Of a stretch of 64,000 bases of DNA, positions 8,882 through 16,992 are shown piece by piece. Made by a program: the position numbers and the translations under genes. Within the stretch, counting starts at the first letter, position 1; each line of letters begins with the position of its first letter. The notes below the pieces were generated by a model. The model worked only from the letters and a program-made list of their open reading frames with translations, made no database searches and was not told the origin of the DNA. Source of the stretch: Cellulomonas cellasea (GTDB taxonomy: Bacteria > Actinomycetota > Actinomycetes > Actinomycetales > Cellulomonadaceae); NCBI RefSeq assembly GCF_006538745.1, contig NZ_BJLR01000013.1, positions 186,001-250,000 on the forward strand, in the 5' to 3' direction.

Positions 8882-11049
8882 CGGTTCGGCCGGCTCTCGC
8901 GGTCAGGCCGGCTCCCGCGGTCACCGCTCGCCGGGACCGGCGTGTGCGCGTCGCCGGTCACGTGCTGCAGCCCGTGCACCTCGAGCTCCCACAGCGCGTC
9001 GCACAGCCGCCGGACGCCGAGCGCGAGGTGGCGCCGGAACGTGCTGAACGGGACGCCGAGGCGCCGGGCGGCCGACTCCTGCGTCGGCGCCCCCGCGAGG
9101 TGCAGCGCGCTGACGGCGTCGTACCCGCGCCGGCCGGCCTCGTCGGCCCGGAGCGCGCCGAGCGTGGCGTGCAGCACCGCCCGCAGCGCCGCCTGCGGGT
9201 CGGTCGCGCCCGGCGGCACGAGCCGGGTGCGCAGCAGCGGGGTCGACGCGAGCGCGTCGCGTCGCCGCCAGCCCCGGAGCGCGTCGCGCACGGCGGCGTC
9301 GAAGTCCGCGCGCGCGAGCACCGGGCGCGGCTCGGGCCGCGGGCGCTCGACGGCGTCGCGCTCCGGCAGCGGGCTCATGATCAGCTCGATCCAGGGGGCG
9401 AACGGCACGTGGCGCCAGTCGTGCACGTAGAGCGCGTACGCGTCGGCGCCGACGACGGGCCGGGCGCCCACGTCGGCGAGGTCCCAGTACCGGCACACCG
9501 GCCCCCAGGTCTCCGCGTCCCGGTACACGCAGAAGCAGTGCGCGAGCCCGGTCGAGCGCGAGATGTCGGCGACCGTCTCCCACAGGACGAGGCTCATGAC
9601 CGCCGAGGGCTGCTGGTAGCGCTCCGGGTGCACCGCGAACCGCGTCACCGCGACGTGCTCGCCGGGCCGTAGACCGCCCGTCGTCGCCACGTGCTCCCAG
9701 GCGGCGGCGACGACCGGGTCGACGGCCAGGTCGTCGGTCCGGGGAGCGTCCAGGTGCAAGCGCGCGGAGAACGCGACGGGCTCGTCCGACCCCGGCCACC
9801 GGTACACGCGGAACGCCTGCGGCTCGCGCGCGACCCAGTGCGCGGCGATCGCGGCCGACTCCGGCCCCTCGGCGGTCGCCGCGAGCCGCAGCACCGCCGG
9901 GACGTCGGCCTCGGTCAGCGGGCCGGACCGCACCTCGCCCTCGCGCTGCCAGCTCGGGTCGCCGTCGGGCCGGAACGGGAAGAGCAGCTCGCCGACGACG
10001 CTGATCGCCGCGCGCTCGTCGACGGCCCGGAGGCGGCGCAGCAGGGCCTGGGTCAGCCGGTCGCGGACCGCACCGAACGCCTCGGGGTCCCGCCAGCGCA
10101 GGTCCTCGGCGAGCGCCTCGCGCACCGCGTCGTGCGGGTGGAGGCCGTGCGGCACCGCCTCCACGAACGGCAGGCCGCGCAGCCAGGCGAACAGCGCGTG
10201 CGCGTCCTCGTCGGGCAGCGTCGCGCGCAGCAGGTCCTCCGTCGTCGTGTACGCCTGCGCGCTGACCTCGAGCGCGCGCCGGTGCGCGGGCGAGGGCACC
10301 TCCCCGACGAGCCGCGCGAGCAGCATCGCGAGCACGTCGCCCGACGGGCGCCACTCCTGCGGCTGCGACTCCGCGCCCCGGACGACGGCCGCCGCGAGCG
10401 AGAGCACCAGGGGGTTGCCGCCGGCGAACCCGAGCACGGCGCCGTGCCCGGCCTCGTCCAGTCCGGCGGCGGTGAGCAGCGCCGCCGACGTCCCCGGCCC
10501 CAGCGGGCCGAGCGCGAGGGCGGTCACGGCGCCGGCCCAGCCCGGGTCGACGCGCCACTCGACGTCGGGCGGCGTGCGGCCGGCGAGCACGACGAGGACG
10601 TCGTCGGGCAGCCGGGGGAGGAACCGCTCGCGCAGCCACGCCTCGAGCCACGGGCCGTGCTCGAGCGAGTCGACGACCAGCACGCACCGCGGGTCGACCA
10701 GCGCACGGGCCCCGGTGTCCTCGAGCGCGGCGGCGGACGGCCCGACGGAGCGCGCGTCGAGCTCGACGACCGGCCGGCCGGCCGCGCGCGCCCGGGCGAC
10801 GAAGCGGCGCAGCAGCGTGGACTTGCCGATGCCGCCCGGCCCGTGGACGTGCACGACCCGCGGCGCGTCGGGGCCGCCGGCCAGCGCCTCGGCCAGCACC
10901 CGCTGCTCGTGCTCGCGACCGACGAAGGCCCGCTCCCGCGCGGCGTCGAGCCGCTGCGCGAGCCGCTGCCCGGACGGCGCGGTGGGCGGACGGTCGAGCA
11001 GCGGGCCGGCCTGCTGCGACGCGGACCTGGTGACGGGCTCGTCGGGCAC
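8878..11049 (-). CDS. Large P-loop (STAND/AAA-like) ATPase with C-terminal HTH
   Basis: A 723-residue protein. A Walker A motif lies at residues 70-77 (GPGGIGKS) preceded by a FVGRE box typical of ORC/STAND-type ATPases, with a Walker B-like CVLVVDS near 120. The middle, about 390-580, has alpha/beta features with acetyltransferase-like stretches (PVAFSARLHL) and could be a ligand or effector domain. Residues about 660-700 (TQESAARRLGVPFSTFRRHL) look like an HTH. GTG 11049 has a GGGGG ribosome site. It reads as an NTP-dependent transcription regulator, but no family name fits with certainty. Three exactly spaced heptamer repeats lie upstream of its -10 and suggest tight control. Confidence 0.75.
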   Translation of the reverse strand: MPDEPVTRSASQQAGPLLDRPPTAPSGQRLAQRLDAARERAFVGREHEQRVLAEALAGGPDAPRVVHVHGPGGIGKSTLLRRFVARARAAGRPVVELDARSVGPSAAALEDTGARALVDPRCVLVVDSLEHGPWLEAWLRERFLPRLPDDVLVVLAGRTPPDVEWRVDPGWAGAVTALALGPLGPGTSAALLTAAGLDEAGHGAVLGFAGGNPLVLSLAAAVVRGAESQPQEWRPSGDVLAMLLARLVGEVPSPAHRRALEVSAQAYTTTEDLLRATLPDEDAHALFAWLRGLPFVEAVPHGLHPHDAVREALAEDLRWRDPEAFGAVRDRLTQALLRRLRAVDERAAISVVGELLFPFRPDGDPSWQREGEVRSGPLTEADVPAVLRLAATAEGPESAAIAAHWVAREPQAFRVYRWPGSDEPVAFSARLHLDAPRTDDLAVDPVVAAAWEHVATTGGLRPGEHVAVTRFAVHPERYQQPSAVMSLVLWETVADISRSTGLAHCFCVYRDAETWGPVCRYWDLADVGARPVVGADAYALYVHDWRHVPFAPWIELIMSPLPERDAVERPRPEPRPVLARADFDAAVRDALRGWRRRDALASTPLLRTRLVPPGATDPQAALRAVLHATLGALRADEAGRRGYDAVSALHLAGAPTQESAARRLGVPFSTFRRHLALGVRRLCDALWELEVHGLQHVTGDAHTPVPASGDRGSRPDRESRPNR

Positions 11050-11072
11050 GCGGACCCCCTTCGACGCCGCCG

Positions 11073-11112
11073 ACCCTATCGCCGGGTGAGCACCCGTGAG
11101 CAGGGGTGAGCA
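11073..11112 (-). promoter_or_regulatory. Promoter with three phased TGCTCAC direct repeats
   Basis: In the direction of the ATPase gene, TGCTCAC occurs at 11112-11106, 11102-11096 and 11092-11086, exactly 10 bases apart. A -10-like TAGGGT follows at 11078-11073, seven bases after the last heptamer. The layout matches activator-type direct-repeat sites (see findings). Confidence 0.5.
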
Positions 11113-11250
11113 GCGGACGGCAGCCCCACACCCTGGCGGGCGAGCACCCGGCCGCGGCACGGTCGGGGTGCAACGCCGGCCGCCCGCCACGGGCCCGGCC
11201 ACCACCCGCCGGCGAGCGCCGCGCGGGACCACCGAACGTCGGGGAGACGC

Positions 11251-12456
11251 ATGACCGAGACGACCGCCGCACCGGAGCACGACGCCGTCCTGTGGGGTGC
11301 CACGGGCTACGTCGGGCAGATCCTCGCGGGCCACCTCGCTGCGCAGCACGCCGCGGGCACGAGCGCGGGTCGCTGGGCGCTCGCGGGCCGTGACCGGGAC
11401 CGCCTCGCGCGGGTCCGCGACGACGCCGGGCTGCCCGCCGACACCCCGCTGCTCGTGGCCGACGCCGACGACCCGCGCTCGGTCGAGGCGCTCGTGCGCG
11501 GCACCCGGCTCGTGCTCAGCGTCGTCGGCCCGTACGGCCGGCACGGCTCGGCGCTCGTCGCGGCCTGCGCGGCGCACGGCGTCGACTACGTCGACCTGTC
11601 CGGCGAACCGCGCTGGGCCCGGCGGATGATCGCCGAGCACGACGCGACCGCGCGGTCGACCGGCGCCCGCCTCGTGCTCTCGGCCGGGTTCGACTCGGTG
11701 CCGTTCGAGCTCGCGGCGCAGGTGCTGCAGCGGGAGGCGCACGCCCGCTGGGGGTCGCCGCTGCCGGCGCTGTCCTGCCGCGTGCTCGTCGAGGGTGACG
11801 CCGGCTTCTCGGGCGGCACCCTGGCGAGCCTCGCGGCCGAGGTGGAGGCGGCGCGCGCGGACGGTGACGCCCGCGGGCTCGTGCTGCCGAGCGGGTACGC
11901 GGGCACGCAGGGTCCGCTCAGCGCCGAGCCGGCGCACGACGACGCGCTCGGCATGTGGGTCGCGCCGTGGGTCCTCGCGCCGATCAACGTGTGGAACCTG
12001 CACTGGTCGAACGCGCTGCGCGGGCAGGCGTGGGGTGACCTCACCTACGACGAGATGATGCTCGCCGGGCCCGGCCCCGTCGGCGAGGCCACCGCGACCG
12101 CGATCGCCGGGATGATGGCCGGCCTGGTGGACGCGCCGCCGCGGCTCCCCGGCGAGGGGCCCGACGCCGCCGCGCGCGACGCCGGCGCCTACACGGTGCT
12201 GCTGACCGGCTCGGCGCCGGACGGCCGGCGGCTCACGTCGGTCGTCACCGCGCAGGGCGACCCCGGGTACGGCTCGACGTCGCGCATCGTGCTCGAGGTC
12301 GCGAGGGGGCTCCTCGTCGGTGCCGCGGAGCCCGGTGCGGGCGGCGGGTTCTGGACCCCCGGCGCGCTGCTCGGCGAGTGGCTCGAGGACCGGCTCGCGG
12401 CGCACGCCGGCCTGACCTTCACGACCCAGGGCGCCGCCGACCGGCACGTGGTGTGA
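11251..12456 (+). CDS. Saccharopine dehydrogenase-like NAD(P)-binding enoyl/ketone reductase
   Basis: A 401-residue protein of the saccharopine dehydrogenase NADP-binding family, the same family as mycobacterial trans-acting enoyl reductases. The Rossmann motif is at residues 13-22 (LWGATGYVGQ), followed by a VVGPYGRHG turn, the family-typical YVDLSGEPRWARRMI, and a later GFDSVPFELAA. GGGGAGACGC precedes ATG 11251. It stands alone between the divergent ATPase gene and a terminator at 12463. In relatives the substrate is a lipid or polyketide-like chain; no such synthase is nearby, so the substrate remains open. Confidence 0.85.
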   Translation: MTETTAAPEHDAVLWGATGYVGQILAGHLAAQHAAGTSAGRWALAGRDRDRLARVRDDAGLPADTPLLVADADDPRSVEALVRGTRLVLSVVGPYGRHGSALVAACAAHGVDYVDLSGEPRWARRMIAEHDATARSTGARLVLSAGFDSVPFELAAQVLQREAHARWGSPLPALSCRVLVEGDAGFSGGTLASLAAEVEAARADGDARGLVLPSGYAGTQGPLSAEPAHDDALGMWVAPWVLAPINVWNLHWSNALRGQAWGDLTYDEMMLAGPGPVGEATATAIAGMMAGLVDAPPRLPGEGPDAAARDAGAYTVLLTGSAPDGRRLTSVVTAQGDPGYGSTSRIVLEVARGLLVGAAEPGAGGGFWTPGALLGEWLEDRLAAHAGLTFTTQGAADRHVV

Positions 12457-12462
12457 GGCCGG

Positions 12463-12493
12463 GGCCGCCCGGGCGGCGAGCGCCCGGGCGGCC
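12463..12493 (+). terminator. Terminator hairpin after the reductase gene
   Basis: A perfect 13-bp stem (GGCCGCCCGGGCG and its complement) with a 5-base loop, starting 7 bases after the stop codon. Confidence 0.75.
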
Positions 12494-12701
12494 GCCGCGC
12501 ACGAACCTCACCCCGCGGCCGCGACGGTGAGCAGCGGCCGGCCTTCGGTACCCGCGCCGGTCGAGCGGAAAGCGCTGGCGGCCCGACCCCGACCGCCGCT
12601 ACGGTCCGAGAGCCGTGCGGCAGGACGAGGAGGTGGTACCCGTGGACGCAGTGTCGACAAGGGTGCTCCCCGTCAGGATCACGGTCGGACGACAGGTCGT
12701 C

Positions 12702-12726
12702 CGGGAGCGCCACCCCAGCGCTCCCG
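12702..12726 (+). other. Hairpin just upstream of the hydrolase start
   Basis: A 9-bp stem (CGGGAGCGC / GCGCTCCCG) with a 7-base loop ends 12 bases before ATG 12739 and abuts the GAAAGG ribosome site. It could modulate translation or be an operator. No function is shown. Confidence 0.35.
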
Positions 12727-12738
12727 AAAGGCACGACC

Positions 12739-13461
12739 ATGCGCTTCACCTCTGAGCAGCGCCACGACGACGGCGTCCTCGCACGCGACTTCTCCCTCGG
12801 CGACATCCCCGGGACCCTCTGGACGCCCCGGACCACGCCCGCGCCGCTGATCCTGATGGCGCACAACAACGGCCTGCCCCGGTCGGACGCCCGGCTCGTC
12901 GCCCGGGCCCGGTACACCGCGGGGGTGCACGGCTACGCCGTCGCGTCCGTGGACGGGCCGGGCTCCGGCGACCGGCCCGGTCCCGCCGCCGTCGAGCGGG
13001 CCGGCGCCGACCTGCGCCGGGCGATGCAGGCCGGCGAGCCGGTCGACGAGATCCTCGAGACGCTGGTCGGCGCGCTCGTCGACGCGGCGGTCCCCGACTG
13101 GACGGCCACCGTGGACGCCCTGCTCCGGCTCCCCGAGATCGACGGGCCGGTCGGGTTCACCGGGTGGGCGGCCCTCGGCATCCGGCTCGCCGTGGCCGAG
13201 CCACGCATCGCGGCGCTCGGTCTGTTCGCCGGCGGCCACGTCCCCCGCGCCCAGCGGGAGCACGCCCGGCAGGTCACCGTCCCGCTGCTCCTCCTGCTGC
13301 AGTGGGACGACGAGGGCAACCCCCGCCAGCGCGCGCTGGACCTGTTCGACGCGTTCGGCAGCACGGAGAAGACGCTGCACGCCAACCGGGGAGGGCACCT
13401 CGGCACCCCGGCGTTCGAGCTGGAGGACACGTGCCGGTTCCTCGACCGGCACCTGCGCTGA
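12739..13461 (+). CDS. Alpha/beta-hydrolase-fold protein with atypical nucleophile elbow
   Basis: A 240-residue single-domain protein. It has an oxyanion-side HNNG motif (LMAHNNGLPR), a core strand VASVDGPGSGDR and a C-terminal His (NRGGHLG) in the place of the catalytic His. At the nucleophile elbow, where relatives read G-x-S-x-G, the sequence is GFTGWAALG (near residues 136-144) with no Ser, Cys or Asp in the key position. It may be a catalytically altered dienelactone-hydrolase-like protein or a binding protein. A GAAAGG ribosome site precedes the start. A strong hairpin follows the gene. Confidence 0.75.
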   Translation: MRFTSEQRHDDGVLARDFSLGDIPGTLWTPRTTPAPLILMAHNNGLPRSDARLVARARYTAGVHGYAVASVDGPGSGDRPGPAAVERAGADLRRAMQAGEPVDEILETLVGALVDAAVPDWTATVDALLRLPEIDGPVGFTGWAALGIRLAVAEPRIAALGLFAGGHVPRAQREHARQVTVPLLLLLQWDDEGNPRQRALDLFDAFGSTEKTLHANRGGHLGTPAFELEDTCRFLDRHLR

Positions 13462-13502
13462 GCGGAGGTCGACGCGGTGCGCGGCCCTGGCGGGCGGTTG
13501 CG

Positions 13503-13555
13503 GTCCCCCGCCGGTGCCGTGCCCGGGCGACGTCACGGACGTCACCGCGGGGGAC
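13503..13555. terminator. Terminator between convergent hydrolase genes
   Basis: GTCCCCCGCCGGTG and CACCGCGGGGGAC pair over about 13 bp with one bulge. The 26-base interior contains a further small inverted repeat (GACGTC). It sits between the convergent genes ending at 13461 and 13592. Confidence 0.6.
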
Positions 13556-13591
13556 GGGACCTCGCGCCGTCCGCGCGCCCGTCTGCCCCCC

Positions 13592-14485
13592 TCAGCGCCG
13601 CTCGTCGACCCGTGCGGTGTGGTCGAGGATCGCCGCGGCGAGCGCCTCCGGGGCCTCCTGCGCGACGAGGTGCCCGACGCCCTCGACGTGCACGGCGTCG
13701 ACCTCGCCCGTGCTGACCTGGCGGAACGTCGTCGCGGTCGCGGGGTGGTTGACGCCGTCGACGGCGAGCACCGGGACGGCGAGCGGGCGGGCCTGCGCGA
13801 GCGCCCGGGTGGCGCCGTCGTCGGCGAAGAGGCTCTGGTAGAGGCCTTCGGTGCCGCGCCAGGCACCCGGGCGCGCGTAGGTGCGCACGAGCTCGTCGAG
13901 GTCGTCGTCGGTGACGGCGCCCTCGGTCCCGTTCATCAGCGGGTACGCCCAGCCGGCGAGGAGCTCCCGCTCGCGGCCCGGGAGCAGCAGGGACGGGATG
14001 CCGGGCGCGCCGAGGAACCCGACGTGCCAGGAGCCGTGGGCGTTCACGTCGGCGAGCGCCTCGAGCCCGTACCCGGCGAGCGTCGACTCCACGGCGGTCA
14101 GGCTCAGCACGTCCTCGGGGTGGGTCGCCGTGAACCGGAACCCCACCCCGCCGCTGATGTCCTGGACCACGAGGTGCACGGGACCCTCGCCCAGGTGCTC
14201 GACGAGGCGGTGCAGGTCCTCGGCGGCGACGTGCTCGCCGACCTCGGTGCCGTCGGTGCTGGAGTCGCCGAAGCCGCGCAGGTCGAGGGCGTGCACGCGG
14301 TGGGTGCCCGCCAGCAGCGGGATCAGCTTCCGGAAGGCCCACCAGGTCTCCGGCCACCCGTGCACCAGGAGGATCGGCGAGCCGGTGGTCCCGGCCGAGA
14401 CGTGGTGGAGCCGCGTGCCGTTGACCTCGGTGAGGTGGTGGGTCACGCCGGGGACGGTCGCGCCGGCGGGGGTGACGACGGGCAT
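13592..14485 (-). CDS. Epoxide-hydrolase-like alpha/beta hydrolase
   Basis: A 297-residue enzyme. The HGWPETWW motif supplies the oxyanion hole. The nucleophile position reads VVQDISGG, with Asp replacing the usual Ser as in epoxide hydrolases and haloalkane dehalogenases. The catalytic His lies in GVGHLVAQEAPE. ATG 14485 was preferred over an upstream in-frame ATG at 14506 because GGAGG sits 5 bases before it. It is divergent from a MarR regulator. Two copies of CTAGGTTGTCCAT lie between the genes, so the hydrolase is probably derepressed by a toxic small molecule, perhaps its own substrate. Confidence 0.88.
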   Translation of the reverse strand: MPVVTPAGATVPGVTHHLTEVNGTRLHHVSAGTTGSPILLVHGWPETWWAFRKLIPLLAGTHRVHALDLRGFGDSSTDGTEVGEHVAAEDLHRLVEHLGEGPVHLVVQDISGGVGFRFTATHPEDVLSLTAVESTLAGYGLEALADVNAHGSWHVGFLGAPGIPSLLLPGRERELLAGWAYPLMNGTEGAVTDDDLDELVRTYARPGAWRGTEGLYQSLFADDGATRALAQARPLAVPVLAVDGVNHPATATTFRQVSTGEVDAVHVEGVGHLVAQEAPEALAAAILDHTARVDERR

Positions 14486-14506
14486 GGTGGCCTCCAAGGT
14501 GGACAT

Positions 14507-14544
14507 CTAGGTTGTCCATCAAGCTAGACACCTAGGTTGTCCAT
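14507..14544. promoter_or_regulatory. Two operator copies in the hydrolase/MarR divergent promoter
   Basis: The 13-mer CTAGGTTGTCCAT occurs at 14507-14519 and 14532-14544, 25 bases apart, each with dyad symmetry (GACAnnTAGGTTGTC type). The second copy overlaps the probable -35 (TTGTCC) of the MarR gene, whose -10 TAGGCT is at 14559-14564. This is a likely MarR autorepression site. Confidence 0.65.
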
Positions 14545-14570
14545 GTCAAGTGCGTGACTAGGCTGGCCCC

Positions 14571-15044
14571 ATGTCGCGATCGGGCGCCGACCTGGCGCTG
14601 CTCCTGCTCGCCGGCTTCCGGGCGATGGCGGACCAGGCCCAGACCGAGCTCGCGGGACGCGGCCACGAGGACGTCCGGCCCGTGCACGACTTCGCCCTCC
14701 GGGCGATCCTCACCGGCGCGGACAGCGCCTCCGAGCTCGGCCGCGCGATGTCGGTCACCAAGCAGGCGGCAGCCAAGACGATCGCCGCCCTCGAGACGCG
14801 CGGCTACGTCGCGCGCGAGCCCGACCCCGACGACGGGCGCCGGATGCGCCTGCGCGTCACCGAGCACGGGCAGGCCCTGATGCGCGAGGGGGAGGCGGTC
14901 TTCGCCGAGCTCCGTGAGCGGTGGGAGCGGCAGGTCGGCGCGGCGTCGGTCGCGGCGCTCGAGGGCACGCTGCGGCAGCTCGTCGGCGACGACGCGATCC
15001 GCATCGACCGGCCCGGCTGGGACGCGGCTGACCCGGACGCGTAG
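14571..15044 (+). CDS. MarR family transcription regulator
   Basis: A 157-residue winged-helix regulator. The recognition region reads SASELGRAMSVTKQAAAKTIAALETRGYVARE, followed by the wing EPDPDDGRRMRLRVTEHG with its conserved D-R sequence. There is no ribosome site, and a TAGGCT -10 ends 6 bases before ATG, so the mRNA is probably leaderless. It is divergent from the epoxide-hydrolase-like gene and shares two operator copies with it. It likely represses both genes until a phenolic or epoxide-like ligand binds. Confidence 0.9.
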   Translation: MSRSGADLALLLLAGFRAMADQAQTELAGRGHEDVRPVHDFALRAILTGADSASELGRAMSVTKQAAAKTIAALETRGYVAREPDPDDGRRMRLRVTEHGQALMREGEAVFAELRERWERQVGAASVAALEGTLRQLVGDDAIRIDRPGWDAADPDA

Positions 15045-15131
15045 ACCTGCCCCACGGCGGTCCACCGGTGCCCCTGGAGGGGCCGGGCGGACCGGCTCGT
15101 GCCGAGCGCGCGCGGGCCGCCGCCGAGCAGA

Positions 15132-15167
15132 GCCGGGGCCGCAGCGCTCGCGGACCCCGGCCCCGGC
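15132..15167. terminator. Terminator between MarR and the convergent GH27 gene
   Basis: A 9-bp perfect stem (GCCGGGGCC / GGCCCCGGC) with an 18-base loop, lying between convergent genes. Confidence 0.55.
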
Positions 15168-15177
15168 AGGAGCGCGC

Positions 15178-16857
15178 CTACCGTCGCGACCAGCGCTGGT
15201 TCGCGGCTCCCGAGCAGTGCCACAGCAGCACGGCGGTGTTGTTGGCGGTCAGGTTGCGGTCCACGTCGAGGCACAGCCCGGACCGCACGCCGCGGATCGT
15301 CCCGTCGCCCTGCGCCGTCCACTGCTGGTTCGTGCCGCCGTTGCAGTCCCACAGCTGCACGCGCGTCCCGGCCACCGCGCTCGGCGGGGCGTCGAGGCAC
15401 TTGCCCAGCGAGCGCAGGGTGCCGGCGCTCTCGGTCCACTGCTGGTTCGCGCCCGTGCCGCAGTCCCAGATCACGAGGCCCGTGCCGTTCGCGGTCGCGC
15501 TCGCGGGGACGTCGAGGCAGCGGCCCGACGCGGCGCTGACGAGCGTGCTCCCGGTCGGGGGCGTCACGACGCCGCCGGGCGTGACCCGGTAGAGCGCGGC
15601 CCCGTGCGCGGGGACCTGGGCCGAGAGCGACCCCGCGGTCGTCCCCGTCGCGCCGGTCCACAGCTCGCGGTAGGTGTGCGTGCCGGAGCCGAGGCCGACC
15701 TGCCCGAGAGTCGTCGAGATCGACCGCGCCCCGCCGCCCCGGTTGAGCAGCGCGACCGCGACCGAGCCGTCGGCGAGCGGCTTGGCCCAGACCTCGGCCT
15801 CGCCGTCGTCGCGCACGCGGTCGGCCTGCCGGACGAGCGGGTCCTGGTCGATCGCCAGCACGTCGCGGTTCGTCAGCACCGCGCGCACGTCGGCGGTCAT
15901 GTTCCGCAGGTCGTTGCCGGCGATCAGCGGGGCGCTGAGCATCGCCCACATCGTCATGTGCGCCCGGTTCTCCGTCGGGTTCAGGCTGCCGCGCACGCCC
16001 ACCATGAGCATGTCCGGGTCGTTGTACTGCCCCGGCCGCGTCCACTCGCGCATCGGCTCGATGATGTCGAGCGCCTCGGTGATGCCCACGAAGCAGTCGG
16101 CCGTCGGCGCGCAGCCCGTCGACCACGCGTCGTCCAGGTCCTCGGACGTCCGCCACATGTCCGCGAAGGAGCCCCAGCCCGGGTAGGTCGGCGCGGTGTT
16201 GGAGTGCGCGCTGTTCGGGTTGATCGAGTAGACGATCGGGCGGCCGGTCGCCTTGAGGGCGGAGCCGAACCGCGCGAACAGCGTCGCCTGCTCGGTGACC
16301 GAGCCGCGCGGATCGCACCAGTCGTGCTTGACGTAGTCGACGCCCCACGAGGCGAAGAGATTGGCGTCCCGCGTCTCGTAGCCGTTCGACGAGGTGCCGG
16401 GCCGGTTGCCGAAGTACTGGTCGCAGGTCTTCTCGCGCGGCGCGTGGTAGATCCCGAACTTGAGGCCCTTGCCGTGGATGTAGTCGCCCAGCGCCTTCAT
16501 GCCCGACGGGAACCGGTCGGCCCGGACCTGGAGGTTGCCGCTCGCGTCGCGGGTGTCGCGCATCCAGCAGTCGTCGACCACGACGTACTGGTACCCGGCC
16601 GCGGCCATCCCGCTGCTCACCATGGCGTCCGCGGTCTGGCGCACCATCCCCTCGTCGATGCCGCAGTAGAACGTGTTCCAGCTGTTCCACCCCAGCGGCG
16701 GCAGCGGCGCGGGCTCCTCGACGGTGGGCGGTGGAGCGGCGGCGGGCGCGGGGCCGACGGCGGACGCGGGGCCGGCTCCGACGGCGAGGCCGGCGGTCAG
16801 GAGGGACAGGGTCGCCACGCAGGCCGCGGCCCAGCGACGGACGGTCGGAGAGGACAT
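15178..16857 (-). CDS. Secreted GH27 alpha-galactosidase with CBM13 (ricin-type) domain
   Basis: A 559-residue exoenzyme. Residues 1-33 are a signal peptide (LSLLTAGLAVGAGPASA). The GH27 barrel begins at PPLGWNSWN and runs to about 340. It contains the nucleophile D179 (VDYVKHDWCD) and acid/base D240 (RTSEDLDD), with the small beta domain to about 425. Residues 430-559 are a CBM13 with three QxW repeats (NQQWTES, NQQWTAQ, NQRWSRR) and matching CLD motifs. AAGGGAG precedes the ATG. It should remove alpha-galactosyl side chains from galactomannan or melibiose-type sugars. The GH43 gene upstream in the same direction also carries a ricin-type module. Confidence 0.95.
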   Translation of the reverse strand: MSSPTVRRWAAACVATLSLLTAGLAVGAGPASAVGPAPAAAPPPTVEEPAPLPPLGWNSWNTFYCGIDEGMVRQTADAMVSSGMAAAGYQYVVVDDCWMRDTRDASGNLQVRADRFPSGMKALGDYIHGKGLKFGIYHAPREKTCDQYFGNRPGTSSNGYETRDANLFASWGVDYVKHDWCDPRGSVTEQATLFARFGSALKATGRPIVYSINPNSAHSNTAPTYPGWGSFADMWRTSEDLDDAWSTGCAPTADCFVGITEALDIIEPMREWTRPGQYNDPDMLMVGVRGSLNPTENRAHMTMWAMLSAPLIAGNDLRNMTADVRAVLTNRDVLAIDQDPLVRQADRVRDDGEAEVWAKPLADGSVAVALLNRGGGARSISTTLGQVGLGSGTHTYRELWTGATGTTAGSLSAQVPAHGAALYRVTPGGVVTPPTGSTLVSAASGRCLDVPASATANGTGLVIWDCGTGANQQWTESAGTLRSLGKCLDAPPSAVAGTRVQLWDCNGGTNQQWTAQGDGTIRGVRSGLCLDVDRNLTANNTAVLLWHCSGAANQRWSRR

Positions 16858-16920
16858 CGTGCACTCCCTTGTGCAGTCGGGCGGTGACGCGCGCTCGGGC
16901 AGGAGCGCGCGGTCGTGCGG

Positions 16921-16966
16921 GTGCGTGCGGACGTGTGGGTGCGTGCGGACGTGTGGGTGCGTGCGG
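16921..16966. repeat. 18-bp tandem repeat, about 2.6 copies
   Basis: GTGCGTGCGGACGTGTGG is repeated twice exactly, with a third partial copy, between the two minus-strand glycosidase genes. It lies in the region expected to hold the GH27 promoter. The role is unknown. Confidence 0.6.
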
Positions 16967-16992
16967 TCGGCGACGGCCGCGTCAGGGCGCGG

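Noticed and set aside
8878-11049. LuxR-type LAL regulator
   Set aside because: The P-loop and a C-terminal HTH are present, but no LuxR-type HTH pattern or TPR region could be recognised, so the call was left general.
11050-12447. N-terminal extension of the P-loop ATPase frame on the minus strand
   Set aside because: It runs antisense through the reductase gene with shadow-like composition. GTG 11049 has a good ribosome site and the P-loop follows at normal distance.
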